Source of the DNA: an uncultured Poribacteria bacterium
Lineage (GTDB): Bacteria > Poribacteria > WGA-4E > WGA-3G
Assembly: GCA_951828515.1 (NCBI GenBank)
Contig: OX639992.1
Coordinates: 1,540,439 to 1,604,438, forward strand
Direction of reading: 5' to 3'
Length of the DNA stretch: 64,000 bases
The notes below the pieces were generated by a model. That model was not told the DNA's origin. It did not search any database and worked only from the letters and a program-made list of their open reading frames with translations. The position numbers were made by a program, and so were the translations under genes. This document shows positions 26,439-35,336 of the stretch, in pieces; positions within the stretch are counted from its first letter, which is position 1; every line of letters starts with the position of its first letter.

Positions 26439-27947
26439 GTTTTCCTTGAACGCTTTTACTGCAGTGTGCAAGGTCTCAAGGAGTTCGTCGCCCAACAAAC
26501 CAGTTTCTGCAATTTCTGTAAGAAGTTCCGTATGGTTCCGATCAAGGTATTGCAAAAATTCGGATTCAAACGCTGCCACTTCCGTTTCTTCGATATCGTC
26601 GAAATAACCGTTAGTGCCACAAAAGATAGAGGCGACTTCGCGTTCGACAGGCATCGGTTGATATTGGGGTTGCTTCAGCAATTCAACGAGTCGTGTGCCG
26701 CGTAGCAGCAAGGATTGCGTTGAGGCATCCAAATCCGAACCAAATTGCGCAAAGGCAGCAACTTCTCGGAAACTCGCGAGATCCAATTTAAGGGTACCGG
26801 CAACCTCTTCTGATTTCATGGCTCTCACTTGCGCATCTCCACCGACTCGCGAAACAGATAGTCCGACATCAATCGCGGGTCTCACGCCTTGGTTAAACAG
26901 GTCGGTTGTGAGGTATATCTGTCCATCAGTAATAGAGATAACGTTCGTGGGAATATAGGTCGTCAAATCACCTTCAAAGATTTCAATAATCGGTAGGGCA
27001 GTGAGAGAACCTCCGCCCAATTCATCGCTCAATTTTGCAGAGCGTTCTAACAAACGTGAGTGTAGATAGAAGACATCACCCGGATAGGCTTCTCTACCGG
27101 GAGGCCTTCGTGAAAGCAGGGACATTTGACGATATGCCCACGCGTGTTTCGTCAGGTCGTCGTATATGATAAGAGCATGTTTGCCGTTATCCCTGAAGTA
27201 TTCAGCCATTGCAGTACCCGAATAAGGTGCGAGGTACTGAAGGGGTGACGGAGCACTTGCGGCTGCTGAAACGATGGTGGTATATTCCATGGCATTATGC
27301 TCACGAAGCGTCGCTGCAACTTGTGCCAAAGTGGAACCCTTTTGACCGATAGCGACATAGACGCAGTAGACATCTGTATCCTTTTGGCTCAAGATAGTAT
27401 CCAAGGCAATAGCGGTTTTTCCAGTTCGACGGTCACCAATAATCAGTTCACGTTGTCCTCTCCCGATCGGGGTCAAACTGTCAATCGCTTTTAAGCCGGT
27501 GTAAAGGGGTTCGCTCACCGGTTGCCGTTGAACAATGCCGAGCCCTTTCTGTTCGACTGGAAGTCGATGTTCCGTTTCAATGTCCCCCAAGCCATCAATC
27601 GGTTGACCGAGTGCATCAACAATCCGTCCGAGAAGTGCTTCGCCTACAGGGACTTCGGGGAGTCGTCCTGTGCGTTTGGCGGTATCACCTTCGTGTATGA
27701 GTTGGTCTTCTCCGAACAGGACACACCCGACGTTGTCTTCTTCGAGGTTGAAAGCGATGCCGTAGATGTTGTTAGGGAATTCGATCATTTCACTTGCCAT
27801 AGCGTTGGCAAGCCCATGCACCCGCGCGATGCCATCGCCTACCTCCAGCACGGTGCCGGAGTCATAGACATCCACGTCCTGTTCAAACTGTTGCAGTTGT
27901 TGTTTAAGGATATTTGATATTTCGTCCGGTCGGACTTCTCTTGCCAT
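26433..27947 (-). CDS. atpA: F1 ATP synthase alpha subunit
   Basis: A 504-residue alpha subunit. The Walker A motif [15 protein letters not shown] is near residue 170, and [20 protein letters not shown] and the [10 protein letters not shown] signature follow. It forms the non-catalytic sites of the F1 hexamer. Its ATG is directly preceded by the repeat end CCGCAAGGAATAATTAAAAA. The stop TAA lies in another repeat copy. Full length with normal motifs. Confidence 0.98.
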   Translation of the reverse strand: MAREVRPDEISNILKQQLQQFEQDVDVYDSGTVLEVGDGIARVHGLANAMASEMIEFPNNIYGIAFNLEEDNVGCVLFGEDQLIHEGDTAKRTGRLPEVPVGEALLGRIVDALGQPIDGLGDIETEHRLPVEQKGLGIVQRQPVSEPLYTGLKAIDSLTPIGRGQRELIIGDRRTGKTAIALDTILSQKDTDVYCVYVAIGQKGSTLAQVAATLREHNAMEYTTIVSAAASAPSPLQYLAPYSGTAMAEYFRDNGKHALIIYDDLTKHAWAYRQMSLLSRRPPGREAYPGDVFYLHSRLLERSAKLSDELGGGSLTALPIIEIFEGDLTTYIPTNVISITDGQIYLTTDLFNQGVRPAIDVGLSVSRVGGDAQVRAMKSEEVAGTLKLDLASFREVAAFAQFGSDLDASTQSLLLRGTRLVELLKQPQYQPMPVEREVASIFCGTNGYFDDIEETEVAAFESEFLQYLDRNHTELLTEIAETGLLGDELLETLHTAVKAFKENF

Positions 27948-28033
27948 TTTTTAATTATTCCTTGCGGTTCGGTCAGGTGAATTAGAGGTTCGATCTCCTC
28001 TCCGTATATCCGCCTGCGCCGATGTTGCAGGCT
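27948..28033. repeat. Modular intergenic repeat, copy upstream of atpA
   Basis: One end (27948-27967) is TTTTTAATTATTCCTTGCGG, adjacent to the atpA ATG. The other end at 28010-28033 is CCGCCTGCGCCGATGTTGCA plus GGCT. The 86-bp unit has the same length as the copy before atpD, with unrelated middle sequence. From 28034 to 28157 no gene is seen. Confidence 0.65.
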
Positions 28034-28157
28034 ACAATTGTGGTTCATGTTCCCAAGATACCCAAACCCAGCCGAGACTTAATCAGAACCCACCGCGTAA
28101 CATTGTCCTGCCAGCCTCTATAGGCTTGCCCAAGGAGCAGTGCTCAGGGCCCATAGT

Positions 28158-28700
28158 TTAAGATCCTCTCGCAAGCTGTTGCTTCAGGCGTTGGAGCTGC
28201 GTTGTAACGCTTGCATCAAAAACGGTGTCTTCTAACTGCACGATGAATCCACCTTGGATTTGCGGATCAGTTATGGTTTCCAACTGCACCTGTTTTCCCG
28301 AATATGTGCTTAACTGCTGCGCGAGTCGTTCCTCTTGCTCTGCTGTTATCGGTACAGCCGTTGTCACTTTTGCGACAAGCCTACCGGCAGCTTCGTCAAC
28401 GATTGCTGAAAAGACATCCATTATCGCGACGAGATAGCGTTCACGTTGCTTCAACGCGAGCAGTTTGAAAAAATTAACAGTTAGAGGCTGCATCGCATCG
28501 ATGAAAAGTTGCTGAAACGTCTCGCTTTTAAATTGTGGAGACAGAATAGGGCTGTGAATTAACTGCGTGAATTCCTCAGACTGTTCAACCAACTCTTGCA
28601 GCCTATCTACATCCGCGATAATAGGTGCCAAGGCGTTCTGTTCCACCGCTGCATCGTATAGCGCGCGGGCATAAGGTTTTGCGACCCGAATGTCTCTCAT
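28158..28700 (-). CDS. atpH: F1 ATP synthase delta subunit
   Basis: A 180-residue delta subunit linking F1 to the b stalk. KPYARALYDAAVEQN at the N terminus and the C-terminal DPQIQGGFIVQLEDTVFDAS motif are typical. It starts 15 bases after atpF. Length is normal. Confidence 0.95.
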   Translation of the reverse strand: MRDIRVAKPYARALYDAAVEQNALAPIIADVDRLQELVEQSEEFTQLIHSPILSPQFKSETFQQLFIDAMQPLTVNFFKLLALKQRERYLVAIMDVFSAIVDEAAGRLVAKVTTAVPITAEQEERLAQQLSTYSGKQVQLETITDPQIQGGFIVQLEDTVFDASVTTQLQRLKQQLARGS

Positions 28701-28715
28701 ACTTCGTCTTCACCT

Positions 28716-29444
28716 TTATTCCGTTGGCAACCGACTAATAGATGCATCAATAATATGCTGATGTCTCTCTGCGTTGAGTTCTTCACTTATAATTTTGCTG
28801 GCGGCATCAATTGCGAGTTCAGCGACAACGCCTCGCAGTTCCGAGATCGCTTCGTCTTTTTCACGCTGAATCTCCGATCTGGCTCTTGCGACTTCGTTGT
28901 CTGCTTCCTGCCGTGCTTGAACGAGAATCTGCTGACGTTCAGCATTCCCCTGTTCAATCGCTGCTTGGATTTTGGCTTGTGCTTCGGTCTCAATATCGGC
29001 TAAGCGTTGGCGCGTCTCTGCGGTGAGCCGGTCCAATTCTTCTCGATCAGCCCTCAATTGTTCCGACTGCGTGGTAATTTCAGTGCGACGTTCCTCTAAA
29101 AGACCACCAACTTTGCCGAAAGCAAACTTCCAAAGGACCAGGAGCACAACAAGGAAACCGATAACTTGAATGATAATCGTCTTCGGATCGATGCCGAGCT
29201 GCGCCAAAAGCCCACCTTCACCAGCAGGTACTTCAGCGGCGAACGCGCTGTTGAGGTACGTACTCATTAAAATGAAGCAGCATCCATATAGGATCATGTA
29301 GCGCGCCGTTTGCAAGCGTCCCTTTCGGATAGACAGCAGAAAATCTGTACAAATTCCGAGAGCCAATCTCGACTTACCCAGGAACCTGCCTGAAACGAAG
29401 TGGAAGGCAATCCAGGAGCCCGCAGTTAGAAAAATGTTTCGCAT
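28716..29444 (-). CDS. atpF: F0 ATP synthase b subunit
   Basis: The open frame is 242 codons. The b subunit proper begins around EVPAGEGGLLAQLGIDPKTI, with one membrane segment (IIIQVIGFLVVLLVLWKFAF) and a long amphipathic coiled coil to the end. The first 49 residues have no counterpart in the family. An internal ATG at 29297 would give a signal-like MILYGCCFILMSTYLNSAFA start, and a TTG at 29315 with AAAGGG nearby is a further option. The 29444 start has only AGGGTAAG upstream. Bases around 29310-29400 look like intergenic repeat, so the true start may be the shorter one. Confidence 0.85.
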   Translation of the reverse strand: MRNIFLTAGSWIAFHFVSGRFLGKSRLALGICTDFLLSIRKGRLQTARYMILYGCCFILMSTYLNSAFAAEVPAGEGGLLAQLGIDPKTIIIQVIGFLVVLLVLWKFAFGKVGGLLEERRTEITTQSEQLRADREELDRLTAETRQRLADIETEAQAKIQAAIEQGNAERQQILVQARQEADNEVARARSEIQREKDEAISELRGVVAELAIDAASKIISEELNAERHQHIIDASISRLPTE

Positions 29445-29570
29445 AAGTTTACTTACCCTGTTGTTGAAACTGAAGACGTAACGTCTCGATATTCATTTGC
29501 TATTTTCACCAACCCATCATCTCTGTCTGGGCTTGCAAGCCTCGCCGTCCGTCTTCAGTCAAGGGATATA

Positions 29571-29876
29571 TTAATTTCCGCTTCTGACATCTGTCGCAAC
29601 TCGTTTCGCGTCTGCATCAATCATCTCTTTCAGCATTTCGCCTTCTGGGAGTTTTGCCAACAAGATAAAGAACATTAGAAGCGAATAGATAACGAGCGAC
29701 TCGATGAGTGCCAAACCGATAATCATTGCCGTTTGGATACGCGGTGCGGCATCGGGTTGACGTGCGATACCTTCAAGAGCGGTACTTGTAGCATTTCCTT
29801 GTGCCCTTGAGGCGAAGATGACAGCGATTGGCAAGCCTAACGTTGCCCCAAACGCCAACACTGCTAAATAAATCAT
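29571..29876 (-). CDS. atpE: F0 ATP synthase c subunit, with Na+-type residues
   Basis: A 101-residue c subunit with two membrane helices and the polar loop ARQPDA. The ion-binding Glu is Glu59 in LALIESLVIYS. Aligned through the ARQP loop to the Na+ c ring of Ilyobacter tartaricus, the ligands Gln32, Glu65, Ser66 and Tyr70 correspond to Gln26, Glu59, Ser60 and Tyr64 here; Thr67 corresponds to Leu. A C-terminal tail of about 28 charged residues is longer than usual. The ring turns as ions cross the membrane. Confidence 0.95.
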   Translation of the reverse strand: MIYLAVLAFGATLGLPIAVIFASRAQGNATSTALEGIARQPDAAPRIQTAMIIGLALIESLVIYSLLMFFILLAKLPEGEMLKEMIDADAKRVATDVRSGN

Positions 29877-29927
29877 GAAATGTCCTCCTTGGACGGATAA
29901 GGGACAGTTTACACGTGTCCCAGAGAA

Positions 29928-30791
29928 TTAATGATGCGCTTCATGCGCTTCTTCGTCGTGTTCTATGAACAGCACAATATAGATAGATGTTAAGATCGTG
30001 AAAACGAACGCTTGCAGAAAACCACCGAACAATCCAAAGAACAGCATCGGCACTTGAACCGGAATGATTGGAACGGCACCAGCGATCAACACGATGAGTC
30101 CTAACTTCGTGAGCTCGACAATCACTGATTCTTCACCGAAGATATTACCGAAAAGACGAACGGCGAGGGAACCTGCGCGAGATAATTGCGCAACGACCTC
30201 AAGTGGAAACATCAAAAAACCCAATAACGGCGGGTCACCAATGAGATGCTTGAGATAACCACCTATCCCGTTCTCTTTGATAGCAATAATTTGAACCCCT
30301 AACACAGCAGTTATGCCGAGCGCGAGTGTTGTATTCAAATCTGCTGTTGGCGCTTGAAACCCCGGAATGAGTCCGAGATAATTCAGGGAGAGAATGAAGA
30401 TGAAGAAGGATCCAACGAATGGGACATACTTTTTACCGTGATCGCCTAAAATACCACCGAAGAAATCCATGATACCACCGACAAACAGCTCTAAAAGCGT
30501 TTGTCCTTTTCCTTCGGGGAGCCGTTTCAACTTCCGAGTTACGAAAATGAAAAATAGCACCAAGACGAGAACCGCAAAATATGTATTTGGAATCAGGTCG
30601 GGTTGATGCCACCGACTCGGTTCTGGAATGATGTCATTTGGTAACATCTTTGAAATCGGATAGAGCCAAGTACGGTGACCGTGGTCGTCGGAATGGGTTT
30701 CGGTCGAGGATGAGTCCTCTGCTGCGAAACTCCCGGCTCCTATTGCCAAGCTGAGTCCGACAACCAAGCAGATAAACGATAGTTTTCTCAT
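29928..30791 (-). CDS. atpB: F0 ATP synthase a subunit
   Basis: A 287-residue a subunit. It has a signal-peptide-like N terminus (MRKLSFICLVVGLSLAIGAG) and a His/Asp-rich stretch, then five membrane helices. SRAGSLAVRLFGNIFGEE holds the essential Arg that faces the c ring, and SLNYLGLIPGF is a family signature. It forms the ion half-channels. The C terminus is His/Glu-rich (EHDEEAHEAHH). It lies 51 bases upstream of atpE. Confidence 0.96.
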   Translation of the reverse strand: MRKLSFICLVVGLSLAIGAGSFAAEDSSSTETHSDDHGHRTWLYPISKMLPNDIIPEPSRWHQPDLIPNTYFAVLVLVLFFIFVTRKLKRLPEGKGQTLLELFVGGIMDFFGGILGDHGKKYVPFVGSFFIFILSLNYLGLIPGFQAPTADLNTTLALGITAVLGVQIIAIKENGIGGYLKHLIGDPPLLGFLMFPLEVVAQLSRAGSLAVRLFGNIFGEESVIVELTKLGLIVLIAGAVPIIPVQVPMLFFGLFGGFLQAFVFTILTSIYIVLFIEHDEEAHEAHH

Positions 30792-30878
30792 GTTTTGTTG
30801 TTATTAGTGTTTTTTTAGAAGGTCAATATCTCGGTGTTTTGGGACCTTTCAGTTCAAAACCAATGTGTAAACCCCACC

Positions 30879-31286
30879 TCACGATTGATCGGAACCCTTA
30901 TTAGAAAGGACAGATATCATCAACCCGATCGCTTTGATCATAATAGCACCTTGTACTAAGACAATCCCGCCAGCGAACGCATAAACATTCATCCATTCCG
31001 CTTTAAACAGGAAATAAAGTAATCCGCCGAGCAACGTGTACTTACCGATTGCGATGAAGCCGAGTAAGTACTTGGTGCGCTTCGTCTTCCCAGGGCGAAC
31101 AAGGCGTCGAACTACGAATTCAAGAGACCAGAATAGACTCAACCCAATAGCACTTCCGATCAGGAAACTTGGGATGGCGGAACGTTCAAATGCCAATAAC
31201 ACTACCCCAATGAGGATGGTGAGGCAGATTGTCAAGACATAGACATGGCGGATAAATCGGTCGCCAATTTCCAAAACGGGACTCAT
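30879..31286 (-). CDS. ATP synthase subunit I-like membrane protein
   Basis: A 135-residue protein with four predicted membrane helices (around 18-33, 36-53, 70-90 and 97-120) located immediately upstream of atpB. This is the place of atpI, whose product helps to assemble the c ring or to take up Mg2+. ERSAIPSFLIGSAIGLSLFW and a KRTKYLLGF loop are typical of the ATP synthase I family. Identity is low, so the call leans on position and topology. Confidence 0.75.
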   Translation of the reverse strand: MSPVLEIGDRFIRHVYVLTICLTILIGVVLLAFERSAIPSFLIGSAIGLSLFWSLEFVVRRLVRPGKTKRTKYLLGFIAIGKYTLLGGLLYFLFKAEWMNVYAFAGGIVLVQGAIMIKAIGLMISVLSNKGSDQS

Positions 31287-31361
31287 CCAAGCGACTCCTT
31301 ATGTCAAAATAACAGCGAATCATGATCGCCGAAATTCCCGGATATCAATTGCTTTCGGATT

Positions 31362-31661
31362 TTATCCGTCTTCAGTGTCCTGCGTTTCTTGTGAAGCGGC
31401 ACGACGCTGTTTTTCTAATCGTTCGAGTTGACGGTTCCAGCGTGCTATCGAACGAAACATTTCCATGAATCCGGCGGCAACCCCGATTCCGAAACCGATG
31501 TAGGATCCAACTGCTGCGTTGCCTAATTTTCCACCGAGCCACTTGCCTCCGAAATAGCCGATACAGATCGCGAACGCAAGTGTTATCCCGATTGAAGCGA
31601 GGTCAAACATCCCTATGTTTTCATTTTTCAGATGTTTCAACCGTTCCTTAAATATCAACAT
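31362..31661 (-). CDS. AtpZ/AtpI-type small membrane protein
   Basis: A 99-residue protein with two membrane helices: IGITLAFAICIGYFGGKWLG and VGSYIGFGIGVAAGFMEMF, separated by a short GKLGNA loop, and a basic, helical C terminus. This is the usual shape of the F0F1 ATPase subunit AtpZ that pairs with AtpI at the operon front. GAAGGTGCAGCG precedes the ATG. It is the first gene behind the promoter at 31762-31790. Confidence 0.75.
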   Translation of the reverse strand: MLIFKERLKHLKNENIGMFDLASIGITLAFAICIGYFGGKWLGGKLGNAAVGSYIGFGIGVAAGFMEMFRSIARWNRQLERLEKQRRAASQETQDTEDG

Positions 31662-31761
31662 CGCTGCACCTTCATTTTTAACAGCAAGTTTTGGCTTGCA
31701 AGCTGCGCCAAAAACGGAACACGTTTATCAGATGGTCGCCTCTTATCAAACAACGTTATAT

Positions 31762-31790
31762 ATTATAACACGCGGATATAGGGAATGCAA
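31762..31790 (-). promoter_or_regulatory. Promoter of the ATP synthase operon
   Basis: On the minus strand TTGCAT (31785-31790) and TATAAT (31762-31767) are 17 bases apart, about 100 bases before the first gene of the ATP synthase locus. Near-consensus sigma-70 promoter. Confidence 0.75.
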
Positions 31791-31877
31791 AAAAAAATAG
31801 AGTCGCCCCTGAATTGAGGGTCTGTAGGGTAGAAGTAGAGAGAATTAGGGGAATGATGGTTATCACATGCGCCAGCG

Positions 31878-33143
31878 TTAATTCTCGGTGTGGAGTGCGT
31901 CAACAGGTGAAAGCTGCGCCGCCCGCATCGCAGGATAGACACCGAACCCCACGCCCATGACAACCGAGAAAATAACAGAAGTCAATATCCACGGAAGGGA
32001 GAGGACGACGGGCCACGTCTCCACAATTGGCACAATTCGCACCGCAAGCCATGCCATCGCTTGTGCTGCACCCCAACCGCCCGCGATACCGAGTACCCCC
32101 CCGCAGAGACACAGACAAATTGATTCCGTCAAAAATTGACAAAAAATGTGAATTCCTTTCGCACCCACCGATCTCCGTAAACCTATTTCCCGTGTCTTTT
32201 CACCCACAGAAACGAGACAGATATTCATGATGCCGACACCACTGATGAACAGCGAGAAACCCGCAAGACTGCCCAAGGTGATTTTTATCACTTTTTGAAT
32301 GTGGAAAAGTCGGTGAGCCGTCAGTTTCGCTATCCAGACGCCAATAAACTCATCTTTCCCTCGGTGTCTTTTACGCAGGGCATTTTTAACAGAATCAATA
32401 ATACTGTTCATCTCTGCACCTTTTTTAAAAAAGACGAGCAGATAGTCAACGTAACGAAAGCCTTTCACTCGCTGTTGATAGGTTGTCAATGGCACAGAAA
32501 TAGCATCATCTAAAGAGTACGTGTCGCTGAGGCTCATGCCTTTTGTTGCCATCACCCCGATAACCCGTAACCTGATCTGCGATTGCCCCCAGTGATACCG
32601 AAGCTTCACCTCTTGTCCGATAGGCGATGCCTTTCCAAAAAGCTCACTGGCGGTGTTAGCACCCAGGACACAGACCTGTTTGGCATTTTTGATATCGCTG
32701 TTGGAGAGGAATCTGCCGGCGTGAACTGCCCACCCCATGCCGAGAGCGTAATCTACTGTAATACCCTCTAAACGCGCTTTTGCTTGATTCCCGTTTCGGT
32801 TGCTAACAAAGGTGTTGAAGTCTTCTACTTTAGGTAAGACATACAGCACATCGGGGCATTCTGCCTCAACTGCAGAAGCGTCCTCAAGGGTATATCGCTC
32901 TGTAGTGCGCCGGATGAGCCGCGGTCCCTTCCAAATAGAAGTCCGTGTATAGAATGCGATTTGGTTGGCACCCCCCATCATTTCCAGGTTTTGAGCGATG
33001 ATGCGTTTTGCACCATCACCGATAGCGATCATGCACAGCACACCCGCAATCCCGATGAAGATGCCGAGAATGGACAATCCGGCACGGAGTCTATTTTGCG
33101 CGAGGGGCTTTACGCCGGCGATGATAGCATCACGAAGTTTCAT
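31878..33143 (-). CDS. MacB/FtsX-type ABC transporter permease
   Basis: A 421-residue permease. The N-terminal helix (RLRAGLSILGIFIGIAGVLCMIAIGDGAKR) is followed by a periplasmic MacB core domain of about 220 residues, and then by three helices (ITLGSLAGFSLFISGVGIMN, GWGAAQAMAWLAVRI region, SVVMGVGFGVYPAMRAAQLS). SVGEKTREIGLRRSVGAKG is the coupling segment. AGGAAAATCTAAA precedes the ATG at 33141-33143. No ATPase gene is adjacent. It is a distant paralogue of the two permeases at 52862 and 62268. It lies 165 bases downstream of a sigma-TPR gene. Confidence 0.9.
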   Translation of the reverse strand: MKLRDAIIAGVKPLAQNRLRAGLSILGIFIGIAGVLCMIAIGDGAKRIIAQNLEMMGGANQIAFYTRTSIWKGPRLIRRTTERYTLEDASAVEAECPDVLYVLPKVEDFNTFVSNRNGNQAKARLEGITVDYALGMGWAVHAGRFLSNSDIKNAKQVCVLGANTASELFGKASPIGQEVKLRYHWGQSQIRLRVIGVMATKGMSLSDTYSLDDAISVPLTTYQQRVKGFRYVDYLLVFFKKGAEMNSIIDSVKNALRKRHRGKDEFIGVWIAKLTAHRLFHIQKVIKITLGSLAGFSLFISGVGIMNICLVSVGEKTREIGLRRSVGAKGIHIFCQFLTESICLCLCGGVLGIAGGWGAAQAMAWLAVRIVPIVETWPVVLSLPWILTSVIFSVVMGVGFGVYPAMRAAQLSPVDALHTEN

Positions 33144-33308
33144 TTTAGATTTTCCTATAAGCAATATTAAGTTTTGAGGAAGGATGGAAGAAGAGGAAGG
33201 GTGGAAGAAACACGGAGTTCGCTATCTTCCAGCCTTCCAACCCAAGTGCGGATTCAAAACTTCAATGTTAATACTTAAAATTGCTGAGTCCCCTAAATAA
33301 ATGCTGTT

Positions 33309-35006
33309 CTACTGTTGTCCCAGCACTTTCAGAAACTCTGGATCCTCCTTTACGTCCGAAAATTCGGGGGTTTTGAGGAAAGTCGGGTAGTAGGTATCTT
33401 GATTATAGGGAGTTACCACGTAGGAGTCCTGAGCGACTTTTAAATGATGTAAAGTCTTCTCTCGATCCTGCTCAGAAGCCCAGATACTCACAGCAAGTTG
33501 GAAGTGCCCGTAATGGTTGTTATCTTCCAAATCAATGGTGATCTGTAGGAACCGTTTCGCCTCGTCATACTTCTTCAACCACAACAGACAGCAACCGAAA
33601 TCATGCGTAAACCACATAAGGTGGTCAAGATTTACAGGTTGACCCGCATCCCGTTTCTTCAACTCTCCTTCCAGATACGCATTCACTTCCGTAAAGACTT
33701 GATCAAAACGATCCCAATCTTCCTGTTTACCGTACACGAGAAGCCGATTTTCTTTCGCAGTCAACCAGAATTGAAAATAATGCTCTGAACCGGGTTCGTT
33801 GTTAGCACGTTCCAATTTTTCTATTTCAAGGAGTGCTTCATTGAACCTGCCGTTGCCTCGTAAGACATCTGCTCCGGTTTGCAGAAAATCGCAACGACTG
33901 TAGTAACTCACTTCAGGGTTTTCCAAGCGTTCAGTGGCTTCCTTATAAAGTTGAATCCAGTCATCAATACGATCTTCCGCCGCCCAACATGCAGCAGTAC
34001 TCAGATTGGCAATAACCTTCAACACATACTTTCCTGACTGCTTGCATGCCCAACGGTAAAGTCGGGTCTGTTCTTCGATAACTTCTTGATTTCTTTCAAG
34101 AAAAGCGAGACTATCGACTAACTCATCATGCGCCCAGAAACGCTCTGTATCATCTGGTGCGTCATCCATATACTTACGGAGTAGAGATAGCCGTTTTTCC
34201 ATGCCGAGTTTGCCCATGTATAGGTATATATCATCGACAGCAAGATGTACCACTTCGGGTGTGATTTCATCCTTAAGTGCATCTTCAATCTCGTTGCAGG
34301 CTTCTGTAAGAATATCGTCTCTTGAGGTAGGGTCAGATTTCACTTGTTCCATGAATGCATCGAACGTGCTGCGAAGTTGTTCTAATTGATTCATAATATT
34401 CTCCTTCAGATTATCTGATAATTGTAGATGACCAAAGAATTCTTGATTCAAGAGTTCTTGATCTGCTTGCAGACGCTTTCGCGCGCGTTGGAGTCGGCTC
34501 GTAATTGTATTCACGGACACTCCCATGAATGTGCCGATCTCTTTCGTTGACATTTCGTCAAGATAGAAGAGCGTTACAACTGCGCGTTCATTCTCCGGCA
34601 GTTTTTCCAAAAGTCTTTTCACAAGTTCATGGTGATGCTCGGTTCTCTCTGTCATTCGTTGTTCAGACACATGATATGCATAAGAAGACTTATCAATTTC
34701 TGCTGCAGGTGTGTCCTCCAGCGATTGCATCACAGACTTTTGGCTTCGCATCCAATCGATGCAAAGCCGATTGGCGATGACATGGAGCCACCCAGAAAAT
34801 TGATTGGGATTCTTGAGTGTCGGAAGTTTTTTGTATGCCCTCAGGAAGGTGTCCTGCATAATCTCTTCCGCATAGTGAAAATCTTGGATCTTTCGCCATG
34901 CCAACGCATGAACGCTCTTTTGGTACTTTTCGACCAAGATGCTAAACGCCGCGTCGTCGCCCGACAAAATCTTGCGAATGAGTTGAACATCGTTTTCTCT
35001 TTCCAC
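33309..35006 (-). CDS. ECF sigma factor fused to a TPR-like domain, copy A
   Basis: A 565-residue protein starting at GTG (35004-35006) behind AGGAGGGAGTTTC. Residues about 10-90 are sigma region 2 (FHYAEEIMQDTFLRAYKKLP, QFSGWLHVIANRLCIDWMR) and about 125-180 are region 4 (MSTKEIGTFMGVSVNTITSR). From residue 205 (MNQLEQLRSTFDAFMEQVKS) a separate helical domain of 361 residues begins, with TPR-like repeats (FNEALLEIEKLERAN, YDEAKRFLQITIDLEDNNHY, REKTLHHLKVAQDSYV). The second domain could sense a signal or act as a built-in anti-sigma. An ABC-2 permease lies upstream and a MacB-like permease downstream. Confidence 0.85.
   Translation of the reverse strand: MERENDVQLIRKILSGDDAAFSILVEKYQKSVHALAWRKIQDFHYAEEIMQDTFLRAYKKLPTLKNPNQFSGWLHVIANRLCIDWMRSQKSVMQSLEDTPAAEIDKSSYAYHVSEQRMTERTEHHHELVKRLLEKLPENERAVVTLFYLDEMSTKEIGTFMGVSVNTITSRLQRARKRLQADQELLNQEFFGHLQLSDNLKENIMNQLEQLRSTFDAFMEQVKSDPTSRDDILTEACNEIEDALKDEITPEVVHLAVDDIYLYMGKLGMEKRLSLLRKYMDDAPDDTERFWAHDELVDSLAFLERNQEVIEEQTRLYRWACKQSGKYVLKVIANLSTAACWAAEDRIDDWIQLYKEATERLENPEVSYYSRCDFLQTGADVLRGNGRFNEALLEIEKLERANNEPGSEHYFQFWLTAKENRLLVYGKQEDWDRFDQVFTEVNAYLEGELKKRDAGQPVNLDHLMWFTHDFGCCLLWLKKYDEAKRFLQITIDLEDNNHYGHFQLAVSIWASEQDREKTLHHLKVAQDSYVVTPYNQDTYYPTFLKTPEFSDVKEDPEFLKVLGQQ
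34392..34406 (-). promoter_or_regulatory. Internal ribosome site and start in sigma-TPR A
   Basis: AAGGAG (34401-34406 on the minus strand), six bases, then an in-frame ATG (34392-34394) at the exact border between the sigma and TPR parts. A free 361-residue C-terminal protein could be translated from here. Confidence 0.6.
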
Positions 35007-35336
35007 GAAACTCCCTCCTAATGAACAAACTGAGTTGTGTTTGCCTTTGCCAAACGACTTAATCAAATGCTGAGTTTTGTAAAATTAAGCAATACGGTCA
35101 GATTCAGACGCTTTATTATTAAGGACGAAAGTTTAATCAAAAAACGTGCATCCTGTTGAAAAAATGTTGAAATAATTGTAAATTTTATTATCAGTTGGGG
35201 GCGATCGATGGATGGAACAGAGAAAAGGACAGCACAAATACTTTTCTGGCGAGCATTTCTGTCGTGCAGTGTCCGAAGAAAAGAACACAAGGGAACGCTT
35301 GGCTCTTTGCAATATGGGGAACTTGAAAACTACACG

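Noticed and set aside
29298-29444. N-terminal extension of the b subunit as a functional domain
   Set aside because: It has no similarity to the family and seems to run through repeat-like intergenic DNA; more likely a wrong start.
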